Positions 17,655 through 25,952 of a stretch of DNA of 64,000 nt are shown here, one piece after another. Where the stretch lies: the NCBI RefSeq assembly GCF_036250675.1, contig NZ_CP109592.1, positions 8,618,001 through 8,682,000 on the forward strand, written 5' to 3'. The translations under genes were made by a program, and so were the position numbers. Each line of letters opens with the position of its first letter. Positions within the stretch are counted from its first letter, which is position 1. The stretch comes from Streptomyces sp. NBC_01689. GTDB lineage: Bacteria; Actinomycetota; Actinomycetes; Streptomycetales; Streptomycetaceae. The notes beneath the pieces were generated by a model. It was not told where the DNA came from. It was given only the letters and a program-made list of their open reading frames with translations, and did not search any database.

Positions 17655-17721
17655 GTCATCGCCTCTTCTGTCGCTCGTCGGAATGGGGCTTGACGTACCC
17701 AGTGTAGAGGGGCAAGCTTTA

Positions 17722-17756
17722 GTTAGAACCTATAACGCAAGCGTGAATCTATAACG
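17722..17756. promoter_or_regulatory. Operator region of the TetR/oxidoreductase pair
   Basis: GTTAGAACCTATAAC (17722-17736) is an imperfect dyad with GTTA/TAAC arms. CTATAACG recurs at 17730-17737 and 17749-17756, 19 bp apart, inside longer similar blocks (CTATAACG.AAGC.GTGA). The AT-rich CTATAAC also fits a -10. Two helical-turn-spaced TetR sites covering the divergent promoters would explain this pattern. Confidence 0.5.
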
Positions 17757-17783
17757 AAGCCGTGAGCAGAGGAGCCGACCGTC

Positions 17784-18848
17784 ATGGACACCCACACCGC
17801 CGCGAACCTGGTGACCGAAGTCGTGCTGCCGGGAGTCGTGGAGCCCTCCGGCCTGCAGATCCGGACACGCCCCGCGCCGGAGCCGGCGGCCGGTGAGGTC
17901 CTCCTCGCGCTGGAGGCCTCCGGCGTCTCGTTCGCCGAGCAGCAGATGCGCCGCGGCAAGTACTACGACCAGCCCCCGTTCCCCTTCGTGCCGGGCTACG
18001 ACCTGGTCGGCGTGGTGCTCCGGACCGGCGCGGGCGTCGACCCGTCGCTGACCGGCCGCCGCTTCGCGGCCCTGACGAAGGTGGGCGGCTGGGCCAGCCG
18101 GGTCGTGCTGCCCGTCACCGACCTGGTCGAGGTGCCGGCCGGCATCGACCCCGCCGACGCCGAGACGGTCGTCGTCAACGGCATCACCGCCTGGCAGATG
18201 CTGCACCGCGTCGCCCGGGTCCGGGCCGGTGGCACCGTGCTCGTGCTCGGGGCGAACGGCGGAGTCGGCTCCACCCTCGTCCAGCTCGCCGCCCACGCCG
18301 GGATCCGCGTCATCGGCACCGCGTCGCCCCGCCACCATGACGCGGTGCGTGCGCTCGGTGCCACGCCGCTCGACTACCGTTCCGCCGATCTGCCCGCCCG
18401 TGTGCGGGAGTTGGCGCCCGGTGGCGTCGACGCGGTCTTCGACCACGTCGGGGGCGACGGCATCGTCGACTCCTTCCGGCTGCTGGCCCGAGGCGGCACG
18501 CTCGTGTCGTACGGCACCGCCGCGACGCGTGACGTCGCCGGCTCCTCCAGGCTGCCGGTGCTCAAGCTCGTCGGCCGGCTCCTGCTCTGGAAGCTGCTCC
18601 CCAACGGCCGGCGTACGCACTTCTACAACATCTGGGCGGGCAAGCGGCGTGCCGCCGCGTTCCAGGAGCGGCTGCGCACCGACCTCGGGCAGGTGTTCGC
18701 GCTGCTCGCCGAGGGCGCCATCACCGCGCAGGTCGCCGCCCGCATCCCGCTCGGCCGCGCCGCGGAGGCCGTCGGCCTGGCGGAGTCCGGCACCGTCACC
18801 GGCAAGGTCGTCCTCGTCCCGGACGCCGGGACCGCTCCACGGGCGTGA
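17784..18848 (+). CDS. Medium-chain dehydrogenase/reductase, quinone-oxidoreductase type
   Basis: A 354-residue NAD(P)H-binding MDR protein. The GroES-like N-domain (residues 25-130) has GVSFAEQQMRRGKY and PFVPGYDLVGVV, and the Rossmann fold has VLVLGANGGVGSTLVQLAA (about 152-170). Cysteines of the structural zinc lobe and the catalytic zinc ligands are absent, so it belongs to the zinc-independent quinone-reductase/enoyl-reductase group. The ATG at 17784 has GAGGAG at a spacing of about ten. It is divergent from, and probably controlled by, the TetR gene. Its role is likely detoxification of quinones or reactive enals. Confidence 0.9.
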   Translation: MDTHTAANLVTEVVLPGVVEPSGLQIRTRPAPEPAAGEVLLALEASGVSFAEQQMRRGKYYDQPPFPFVPGYDLVGVVLRTGAGVDPSLTGRRFAALTKVGGWASRVVLPVTDLVEVPAGIDPADAETVVVNGITAWQMLHRVARVRAGGTVLVLGANGGVGSTLVQLAAHAGIRVIGTASPRHHDAVRALGATPLDYRSADLPARVRELAPGGVDAVFDHVGGDGIVDSFRLLARGGTLVSYGTAATRDVAGSSRLPVLKLVGRLLLWKLLPNGRRTHFYNIWAGKRRAAAFQERLRTDLGQVFALLAEGAITAQVAARIPLGRAAEAVGLAESGTVTGKVVLVPDAGTAPRA

Positions 18849-18956
18849 GGGAGGCGGGGCCGCCCGCGGCGGGTCACGTGACCGCGCGGTCCGCGCGCGG
18901 CGTGGCGCCCGCCGCGTGCCTCCCCCCGCCCGCCTCCGCGGCCGGAGGCCGACGTC

Positions 18957-19035
18957 GGTCGGAGGCAGGGGGTGGCGCCCGCCGGTGACGGGGCGGGCCC
19001 GGTCGGAGGCAGGGGTGGCGGCCCGTGGGTGACGG
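18957..19035. repeat. Imperfect direct repeat, two copies with 44-bp period
   Basis: GGTCGGAGGCAGGGG starts at 18957 and again at 19001, and the similarity continues through GGTGGCG...GGTGACGGG. The rest of the 360-bp gap before the phospholipase gene (18849-19208) is GC-rich and shows no convincing small gene. Confidence 0.6.
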
Positions 19036-19208
19036 GCCCGGGGGCCCGCCGGGGTCGGCAGGCACGTCCGCCCTGGCCCGGCGCGGAACCGGCACCCTTC
19101 CGCCGCTGTTCACCCGTAACTCACCGCGCGGGGAGGGAAGTCGGCGATCGCCGTGGGCACGCTACCGCGGGTGTGCCGCAGGGGCACTCCGGTGAGGAGG
19201 GCGAGTCC

Positions 19209-21230
19209 ATGACACCGATCAGCCGAAGAGGATTCGTGGGGCTCGGGGCATCCGTGGTGGCCGGCACCGCGCTGGGCCTCGGCTCCCGTCAGGCGCTGGC
19301 CGCCGGCACGGCGAGCGGCACCCTCAGGGACGTACGCCATGTCGTCGTCCTCATGCAGGAGAACCGCAGTTTCGACCACTACTTCGGCCGCCTCAGAGGC
19401 GTCCGCGGATTCGGCGACCGCAGCGGGATCACGCTCTCCGGCGGGTACCCGGTGTTCAACCAGGCCAACGGGGGCGGCCGTCAGTACCCCTGGAAGCTGA
19501 GCGCCACACCGGCCGCGGGCGGCAAGGACGGTGAGACCCTCGCGCAGTGCAGCGGCGACCTTCCGCACTCCTGGACCTCGCAGCACTCCGCGTGGAACAA
19601 GGGACGCCTGGACAACTGGGTCTCGGGCGTCGGCAACGTCCGGTCGCTCGGCCACCTGGACCGCTCCGACCTCCCCTTCCACTACGCGCTCGCCGACGCC
19701 TACACGATCTGTGACGCCTACTTCTGTTCCGCGCTCAGCGCCACCGGACCCAACCGCACCTACCTCTGGTCCGGCAAGGTCGACGGCTCCAGCTACGACG
19801 GAGGCGACGAGTCGGGCCTGACCTGGCAGAACTACGCGGAGGCACTGCAGACGGCCGGAGTGACCTGGAAGGTCTACCAGAACGCGCAGGACAACTACGG
19901 CGACAACGGCTGCGCCTACTTCAAGAAGTTCGCCGCGGCCAGGGCCGGCGACCCGCTGTACGACCGGGGCATGGCCTCGGTGCCCCGGGTCACCGGCTCG
20001 ACCCCCGACGACATCGCCGCCGCCATCAAGGCCGACGTCCTCGCCGGCACGTTGCCCCAGGTGTCCTGGGTGGTCGCCGACCAAGCCTCGTCCGAACACC
20101 CGTACGCCCCGCCCGGGGACGGCGCGCACTTCGTCGGCCTGGTGTACAAGGCCCTCGCCGCGGATCCGGACGTCTTCGACTCCACCGTCCTCTTCCTCAA
20201 CTACGACGAGAACGACGGCTTCTTCGACCACGTGCCGCCGCCGGTGCCCCCCGCGAACACGGCGGGGGAGTTCCTCGGGAGCACTCCGTACGGCCTCGGG
20301 TTCCGCGTGCCGATGGTGGTCGTCTCGCCCTGGACACGCGGCGGCTGGGTCTCGTCCGAGGTCTTCGACCACACGTCCGTGCTGCGGTTCCTGGAGGCCT
20401 GGACGACCTCGCTGGGCACCCCCGCCGCCTGTCCGAACATCAGCGCCTGGCGTCGCAAGGTCACCGGCGACCTGACCGGAGTCTTCGACTTCGCGCACCC
20501 CGTGTACGGCGCCGTGACGCTGCCCGCCACCGGCGTCATCGGCCTGGCCACCTGCGGTCCGCTGCCCAACCCGGTCCCCACCACCAACGCCCTGCCCGTC
20601 CAGGAGCCCGGCACCCGGCCCGCCCGCGCGCTGCCGTACCAGCCGAACGGCTACCTGGACCACCTGGAGTTCGGGGCCGGCGGCACGGTCCTCGCCTGGT
20701 TCGCCATGGCCAACCAGGGGGCTCCGGCCGCCCGTGCCGCGCACTTCTCGATCCACCCGAACGCCTACCGCGACACCACGCCCTGGCAGTACACGGTCGA
20801 CGCGGGCGGCACCGCCTCCGACTACTTCAACATCGGCGCGGGGTACGGCGACGGGAAGTACGACTTCACCATGACGGGCCCCAACCGCTTCCTGCGCCGG
20901 TTCCGGGGTGACGCGACCAAGCCGGGCAAGTCGGCCGAGGTGAGCTCCCGTTACGCAACCGAGCCCGGGACCGGGAAGACGGCCGTCTTCTTCAGGATGG
21001 CCAACTCCGGTTCCACGCCCGTGAAGTTCACCATCACCTCGAACCAGTACCGCGGCGACGGACCCTGGACGTACTCCGTCGTCGCGGGGGGCTCGGCCGA
21101 GGACTACTTCAACGCCGTCGCCCACCAGGACGGCTGGTACGACTTCACGGTCACCGTCGACTCGGACGCCGGCTGGTCACGCCGGTTCACCGGGCACATC
21201 GAGACGGGCGCCCCGAGCGTCAGCGGCTGA
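19209..21230 (+). CDS. plcC: Secreted phospholipase C (alkaline-phosphatase-like phosphoesterase), Tat exported
   Basis: About 673 residues. The N-terminus ISRRGFVGLGASVV with a following hydrophobic run and the AQ/ALAAG end is a twin-arginine signal, so the enzyme is exported folded. The catalytic block VVLMQENRSFDHYFG (46-60) and the later LFLNYDENDGFFDHVPPP are signatures of the bacterial phosphocholine-type phospholipase C/acid phosphatase family (PF04185). Two repeats of a beta-sandwich C-terminal domain follow (about 485-580 and 590-665; both contain an F...Y....PW.Y.V..G pattern). It probably releases head groups from phosphatidylcholine or other phospholipids, for nutrition or lipid turnover. 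The ATG at 19209 has GAGGAGGG upstream. The stop abuts the stop of the convergent gene. The symbol is by family only. Confidence 0.85.
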   Translation: MTPISRRGFVGLGASVVAGTALGLGSRQALAAGTASGTLRDVRHVVVLMQENRSFDHYFGRLRGVRGFGDRSGITLSGGYPVFNQANGGGRQYPWKLSATPAAGGKDGETLAQCSGDLPHSWTSQHSAWNKGRLDNWVSGVGNVRSLGHLDRSDLPFHYALADAYTICDAYFCSALSATGPNRTYLWSGKVDGSSYDGGDESGLTWQNYAEALQTAGVTWKVYQNAQDNYGDNGCAYFKKFAAARAGDPLYDRGMASVPRVTGSTPDDIAAAIKADVLAGTLPQVSWVVADQASSEHPYAPPGDGAHFVGLVYKALAADPDVFDSTVLFLNYDENDGFFDHVPPPVPPANTAGEFLGSTPYGLGFRVPMVVVSPWTRGGWVSSEVFDHTSVLRFLEAWTTSLGTPAACPNISAWRRKVTGDLTGVFDFAHPVYGAVTLPATGVIGLATCGPLPNPVPTTNALPVQEPGTRPARALPYQPNGYLDHLEFGAGGTVLAWFAMANQGAPAARAAHFSIHPNAYRDTTPWQYTVDAGGTASDYFNIGAGYGDGKYDFTMTGPNRFLRRFRGDATKPGKSAEVSSRYATEPGTGKTAVFFRMANSGSTPVKFTITSNQYRGDGPWTYSVVAGGSAEDYFNAVAHQDGWYDFTVTVDSDAGWSRRFTGHIETGAPSVSG

Positions 21231-22244
21231 TCACGCGTAGAGGTCCGGGCGCGCGGCGAGTTCGACGGTCACCCGGCCGCCGTCCTCCAGCGCCCGGACA
21301 CCCGCCTCGGCCACCGCCGACGCGGCGTACCCGTCCCAGACGCCGGGGCCCGTGACGCGGCCCGCGCGGGTGGCGTCCACCCAGGCCTGCACCTCGCGGT
21401 CGTAGGCGTCGGCGAAGCGTACGAGGTAGTCCTGCGTCACCTCCTGACCGACACCGTCCGCCGTCGTCACCCGCATCGCGTGCTCGTCCCCGATCCGCGC
21501 GCTCCCCGACTCGCAGACGGCCTCGCAGCGCACCTGATAGCCGAAGCCGGTGTTGACGAAGACCTCCACGTCGACGAGGGCGCCCTCCGCCGTCTCGAAC
21601 AGCAGGAGCTGGGGGTCGAGAAGACCCTCGGGCGCGTGCGACGACGGCCGCGGCCGCAGCACCGTCACGGCCGTGAGCTCCTGGCCCAGCAGCCAGCGCG
21701 CCGCGTCGATCTCATGGGAGACCGAACTGTTCACCACCATCGCCGAGGTGAAGCCGGCCGGCGAGGAGACGTTGCGGTGCGTGCAGTGGAGCATCAGCGG
21801 GCGGCCCAGCCGCCCGCTGTCCAGGAGGGCCTTCAGACGCATGTACTCGGTGTCGTAGCGGCGCATGAAGCCGATCTGCGCCAGCCGCCGTCCGAGCCGT
21901 GCCTCGGCCTCCACCACCCGCAGCGCCCCGGCCGAATCCGGCACCATCGGCTTCTCGCACAGGACCGGCAGCCCGCGCGCGAAGGCCGCCAGCAGCGCCT
22001 CCTCGTGGGCGGGGCCGGGGGAGGCGATCAGGACGGCCCGCACGCCGGGCGCGTCCAGGGCCGCCGCCACCTCGGTGTGCACCGAGACGGCGTCGATCCC
22101 GGCGACGGCGTCCTCGGCCCGCCCGCTGTCGGGATCGGCCACCGCCGCGACCCGTGCGCCGTTCACCACCCGGTCGATCCGTCGTATGTGGTCGGCTCCC
22201 ATGTGGCCCGCCCCGAGGACCGCCACACCCAACAACTCGCTCAC
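21231..22244 (-). CDS. Gfo/Idh/MocA-family oxidoreductase (inositol-dehydrogenase-like)
   Basis: A 337-residue NAD(P)-dependent sugar or inositol oxidoreductase. The Rossmann motif [17 protein letters not shown] is at 8-24, the typical CEKPM motif is at about 95-99, and [21 protein letters not shown] with the DAARWLLG segment belongs to the C-terminal alpha/beta domain. The start is GTG at 22244, preceded by AGAGGTG. No myo-inositol operon is adjacent, so the substrate is not set. It converges on the phospholipase gene with zero intergenic bases: the two stops form TGATCA. Confidence 0.85.
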   Translation of the reverse strand: MSELLGVAVLGAGHMGADHIRRIDRVVNGARVAAVADPDSGRAEDAVAGIDAVSVHTEVAAALDAPGVRAVLIASPGPAHEEALLAAFARGLPVLCEKPMVPDSAGALRVVEAEARLGRRLAQIGFMRRYDTEYMRLKALLDSGRLGRPLMLHCTHRNVSSPAGFTSAMVVNSSVSHEIDAARWLLGQELTAVTVLRPRPSSHAPEGLLDPQLLLFETAEGALVDVEVFVNTGFGYQVRCEAVCESGSARIGDEHAMRVTTADGVGQEVTQDYLVRFADAYDREVQAWVDATRAGRVTGPGVWDGYAASAVAEAGVRALEDGGRVTVELAARPDLYA

Positions 22245-22295
22245 GTGCTCACCTCTCGGACCGACAGCTCTCCAGGAGATTGTCGGCCGGAGAGA

Positions 22296-23390
22296 TCAGT
22301 AACGCAGCACCCCGGCGATGCCTTTCGCGTCACCCAGGCTGCCGTCGGGGACGAAACGGACCTCGGCGCCGGTCTCCAGACACTGTTCGACGATCTCGTC
22401 GACGATGTCCTCCCGGGCGTCCAGGTCCCCGCTCTCGGCGGGTACGAGATGGTCGCCGCCGTCGCGGACCGTCTCGCGGTAGTTCTCCTCCACGGCGAGC
22501 AGCCGGATCCGTCCCTGCGACGCGTGCTGCCACACCTCGTCGACCCCGGCGGCGAACTCCTTGCGGCCGCGGGCGGCTTCGAGCTCGTGGGCCACCACGT
22601 CGGCGTTGCGCCGCTCCTCGGCGCCGATCAGCGGACGGACCGCCTGCCACACCGCCTCCGGCGTGCCGTGCGCGAGACCCCCGTGCTGGAGGTGCCACGC
22701 GTCCCTGGTGACCGTGCCGACCTCGTCCAGGAGGGAGAGCGCGGCCGTGTCACCGGTGACGTACAGGGGGCGGTCGTGCTCCCGGAGCACGGCGCTCATC
22801 GCGCTGTCGGCCTCGCGGAGGAACGTCCGGGTCCGCTCGGCGCGGAAGGTGCTGGCCAGGTCGCCGACGCGCTCCTGGCGCTCCGCGTCCGGGTCCTCCA
22901 GGCTGCGGGTCAGCGGGAAGCCGTCGCCGCGCTCCTCGATGACCCGGTCACCGCCGCCGTCCCACAGGGTCACCCGGTCGGCCGAGACGGACAGCACCCA
23001 GAACGGGCGCTCGGCGGACTGGGCGGCGACCAGGTTGCGGGTCAGGAAGGTGTCCGAGAGCACGACGCGCTCGGGGACCCGGCGGGCCAGCGACCACACC
23101 TGGTGCTCGCCCGGCGCCGCGAAGATCGCCAGCCCGTCCTCGGCGTGCGCCAGGTCGACCTCGGCCATCGCCTGGTCGAGCTGCTGGACCAGTTCGGCGC
23201 GCCGCTCGCGGGTGACCGCCGGATCGGACTCGATCTGCTTCTTCGCCTCGGCCACGACGTTGCGCAGCCGGACCGGATCCTGGGCATTGTCCGGTTCGCG
23301 GCGGTGCGTCGGCGTCAGCACGGACACCGCGGGGTAGGGCCGCGGCCGGCGCAGTTCGGAGAGGGTTGCGGGACTCAGCGCATGCTCCAT
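22296..23390 (-). CDS. Bacterial eRF1-like protein (baeRF family)
   Basis: A 364-residue cytoplasmic protein with no signal or membrane segment. It opens HALSPATLSELRRPRPYPAVSV, with later blocks LAIFAAPGEHQVWSLARRVPERVVL and RPFWVLSVSADRVTLWDGGGDRV. It ends EIVEQCLETGAEVRFVPDGSLGDAKGIAGVLRY, which resembles the C-terminal ribosome-facing domain of archaeo-eukaryotic release factors. I place it in the baeRF (bacterial aRF1/eRF1-like) group. Such proteins are predicted to bind the ribosome under stress or phage attack, but none from Streptomyces has an assigned role that I know. The neighbours are unrelated. The CCGAT..ATCGG dyad at 23406-23421 lies just upstream. Confidence 0.75.
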   Translation of the reverse strand: MEHALSPATLSELRRPRPYPAVSVLTPTHRREPDNAQDPVRLRNVVAEAKKQIESDPAVTRERRAELVQQLDQAMAEVDLAHAEDGLAIFAAPGEHQVWSLARRVPERVVLSDTFLTRNLVAAQSAERPFWVLSVSADRVTLWDGGGDRVIEERGDGFPLTRSLEDPDAERQERVGDLASTFRAERTRTFLREADSAMSAVLREHDRPLYVTGDTAALSLLDEVGTVTRDAWHLQHGGLAHGTPEAVWQAVRPLIGAEERRNADVVAHELEAARGRKEFAAGVDEVWQHASQGRIRLLAVEENYRETVRDGGDHLVPAESGDLDAREDIVDEIVEQCLETGAEVRFVPDGSLGDAKGIAGVLRY

Positions 23391-23947
23391 ACGAGCACCA
23401 TAGAACCGATTCGCCTATCGGGCATTTGGGCTAATTGGTTGCTAGTGTCGCTCGAGTCCGGCCGGCCCGCTCCGGGCGCGGCCGCACGACTTCCGTGGCA
23501 CCGCCGGAGACGCCCCCGGGGGGGCGGACGCACGGCTCGGGACGCGCCCGTGAGGGCGCGGGAGCGCGGGCGCCGTCGGCGGAGGCGCCCGCGCACCCCT
23601 CGCCACCGGAACGGCACCGCTGCCGACCCCGGTGAACGGCTCCGCCCGCGTCCGCCCGCGGGATCGTCGGCGCGGGGCGGGCGTCGGTGCGCGCCCGTCG
23701 CCCGTCCCGCTCGCCGGGCGCGCCCGGGGAGGGTTCCTGGGGCCCCGTCCGGCCGGACCACCTCCGGGCCGACGCCCCCGCCGCAGAGAGGCACACAGTG
23801 ACCGGTGAGGACACCAGGAACGGCCCGGCCCACGGCGTACGCCCCGAGACCGGCCGGCCGGCCGGGGCGCGGTGGGGGACACCGTACGGCCTGCCCGATC
23901 GTGGGGGACCCGGCGGAGTGCTGGGGGCGGCCGGTGGAGTTCCGAGG
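23391..23947. other. 557-bp gap without a convincing gene
   Basis: The left end holds AT-richer promoter-like DNA for the baeRF gene, including the CCGAT/ATCGG dyad (23406-23421) and CACTAGCAACCAATTAGC on the minus strand. The rest (about 23460-23947) is extremely GC-rich. Open frames here have no ribosome site or family match, and I treat them as noise. A GTG near 23799 could begin a short reading, but its codon pattern is not convincing. Confidence 0.6.
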
Positions 23948-25543
23948 TCAGAAGGAGTCCGGGTCCGCCGCCGCCCAGTCCCGCTCCCAGTCCGCGGGCG
24001 CCTCGGCGAGCAGGACCCCGGGCTCCAGCCACGTGTAGAGCTCCGCGTACGAGCGCACGGTCGTCGGATCCGTGCGGCGCAGCAGCTGGCCCGGGGTGAG
24101 TTCGCCGGGATGCCGCACTCCCATCGCGGCCATGATCCGGGTGGCGCTGCGGACCGTGGCCCGCTGGTACCGGTGCACCCGTACGGACTTGTCGGCCACG
24201 TCCAGGACGCGGACGCGGCGTGGATCCTGGGTCGCGACACCGGACGGGCAGGTGTTGGTGTGACAGCGCTGCGCCTGGCGGCATCCGAGGGCGAACAGCA
24301 TCGCGCGGGCCGCGTTCGTGTAGTCGGCCCCTTGGAGCAGCCGTCTGACGAGGTCCGTGCCGGTCGCGATCCTGCCGCTCGCGCCGACCCGCACCCGCTC
24401 GCGCAGGCCGGTCCCGACCAGCGCGTTGTGCACCGTGATCAGCCCCTCGGTGAGCGGCGTTCCGAGCCGGCCGGAGAACTCCGCGGGCGCGGCCCCGCTG
24501 CCGCCCTCCGCGCCGTCGACCACGATGAAGTCGGGGGTGATCCCTTCCGCGAGCATCGCCTTGCACAGGGCGAGGAACTGCCGGCGCGACCCGACGCAGA
24601 GCTTGAGACCGGTCGGCTTGCCGCCCGCCGCCCGCCGCATCCCGGCGAGGAACGCCACGAGTTCACGGGGGGTGGAGAAGACCTGGTGGTGCGGCGGCGA
24701 GAACACGGTGCGCCCCTGTGCCACGCCTCGCGTCCGGGCGATCTCGGCGCTCACCTTCACGCCGGGCAGCACCCCGCCGACACCCGGGTGCGCGCCCTGG
24801 GAGAGCTTGAGCGACACGCACCTGACCTCCGGCAGCGCGGCCTTGTCCGCGAACTCCCGCTCGTCGAAGCCGCCTTCGGCGGTCCGGCAGCCGAAGTACC
24901 CGGTGCCGATCTCCCAGACGAGATCCCCGCCGCCGCGCAGATGATGGTCCGACAGGCCGCCCTCGCCGGTGTCGTGGGCGAAACCGCCGAGCGCCGCGGC
25001 CCGGTTGAGCGCGAGCACCGCGTTCGCGGACAGCGCTCCGAAGCTCATCGCCGAAACGTTCAGCAGCGCCATGTCGTACGGCTGGGTGCAGTCCGGTCCT
25101 CCGACGCGGATCACGGGCGTCTCCCGCGCCACCTCGACCGGGCTCATCGACGGCACCAGGAATTCGTGCCCCGCGCCGTACACGTCCCGGCCGGTGCCGA
25201 ACGGCTCCACCGGCTCGGCGCCGTCGGCCCGCGCGGACACGAGACCGCGCACCGCACGGTCGTACGGACGCCCGTCGTGGTCGCGCTCCAGGACATGGCG
25301 CTGCAGGTGCGGGCGCAGGGCTTCCAGGGGCAGGCGCAGATGGCCCAGGAGGGGGAGGTCGCGCAGCTCCGAGCGGCGGGTCTGCGCCAGGTCCCGGGCT
25401 CCGACCGCCGTCAGCGCCAGCAGGACGCCCGTCGCGCACCACCACCAGGCGGACACGGCGCACGCCAGGACCAGGGCCCCGGCCAGAGCGAGGACCACGA
25501 GCAGCAGCGAGAGCATCCGGCGCACACCACGAGTGAAGCGCAC
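23948..25543 (-). CDS. Membrane-anchored FMN glutamate-synthase-like protein
   Basis: A 531-residue protein. The first 50 residues carry two hydrophobic segments (MLSLLLVVLALAGALVLACA and WWWCATGVLLALTAVG), so it is probably anchored in the membrane with the enzyme facing the cytoplasm. The rest matches the FMN-binding, alpha/beta barrel domain of glutamate synthase (GltB central domain), with MALLNVSAMSFGALS, KLSQGAHPGVGGVLPG, VDGAEGGSGAAP and the Fe-S cysteine motif CRQAQRCHTNTCPSG. The glutaminase and large C-terminal domains of true GOGAT are absent. It may be an oxidoreductase, possibly electron-transferring, rather than a nitrogen enzyme. The start is GTG at 25543 with a weak ribosome site. 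Confidence 0.85.
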   Translation of the reverse strand: MRFTRGVRRMLSLLLVVLALAGALVLACAVSAWWWCATGVLLALTAVGARDLAQTRRSELRDLPLLGHLRLPLEALRPHLQRHVLERDHDGRPYDRAVRGLVSARADGAEPVEPFGTGRDVYGAGHEFLVPSMSPVEVARETPVIRVGGPDCTQPYDMALLNVSAMSFGALSANAVLALNRAAALGGFAHDTGEGGLSDHHLRGGGDLVWEIGTGYFGCRTAEGGFDEREFADKAALPEVRCVSLKLSQGAHPGVGGVLPGVKVSAEIARTRGVAQGRTVFSPPHHQVFSTPRELVAFLAGMRRAAGGKPTGLKLCVGSRRQFLALCKAMLAEGITPDFIVVDGAEGGSGAAPAEFSGRLGTPLTEGLITVHNALVGTGLRERVRVGASGRIATGTDLVRRLLQGADYTNAARAMLFALGCRQAQRCHTNTCPSGVATQDPRRVRVLDVADKSVRVHRYQRATVRSATRIMAAMGVRHPGELTPGQLLRRTDPTTVRSYAELYTWLEPGVLLAEAPADWERDWAAADPDSF

Positions 25544-25685
25544 CGGACGGAATGGGGCGAAAGCGGGCGGTGGGGCGAACGGACGAGCGGGCGCGAGGAC
25601 CCGCGGACGAGCGGACGGGAGCAGGCGGAGGCGAGCAGGTGAGTGGACGAGCGTTCAGGTGGGTTCGTGACGTGTTGGGCAATTT

Positions 25686-25707
25686 TTTACCCATGTCTTT
25701 ACCCATG
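25686..25707. repeat. Short AT-rich direct repeat upstream of asnB
   Basis: TTTACCCATG occurs at 25686-25695 and 25698-25707, 12 bp apart, inside a short AT-rich patch of a GC-rich genome. It lies 246-267 bp before the asnB start and 143 bp upstream of the start of the leftward GltB-like gene, so it could regulate either. No convincing -10/-35 was found for asnB in the rest of 25544-25952. Confidence 0.5.
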
Positions 25708-25952
25708 GCCGATTCCGGCCGGGAGAGGCCCGATGGCGGGCGGCCCGACGGGTCCACGGCGGGCAAAACGCGGCCGGAACCGACGGGGTCGCTGGGCCGT
25801 CCGGGTTACGTCCCTGTTGACGACCCCTTCCCGCGGGGCAGAGCCTCGATGGATAGCTGCCGGATACAACTGGTTTTCCGGAGGGGCCGGAGGGACCCTG
25901 TATACGCAGGTGAGACCGGTGCTCCCGGTACACCGGACGCAGGAGGTAACGC

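Noticed and set aside
23687..25642. Long plus-strand frame over the glutamate-synthase-like gene
   Set aside because: Shadow of the minus-strand gene; amino-acid content is typical of antisense frames.
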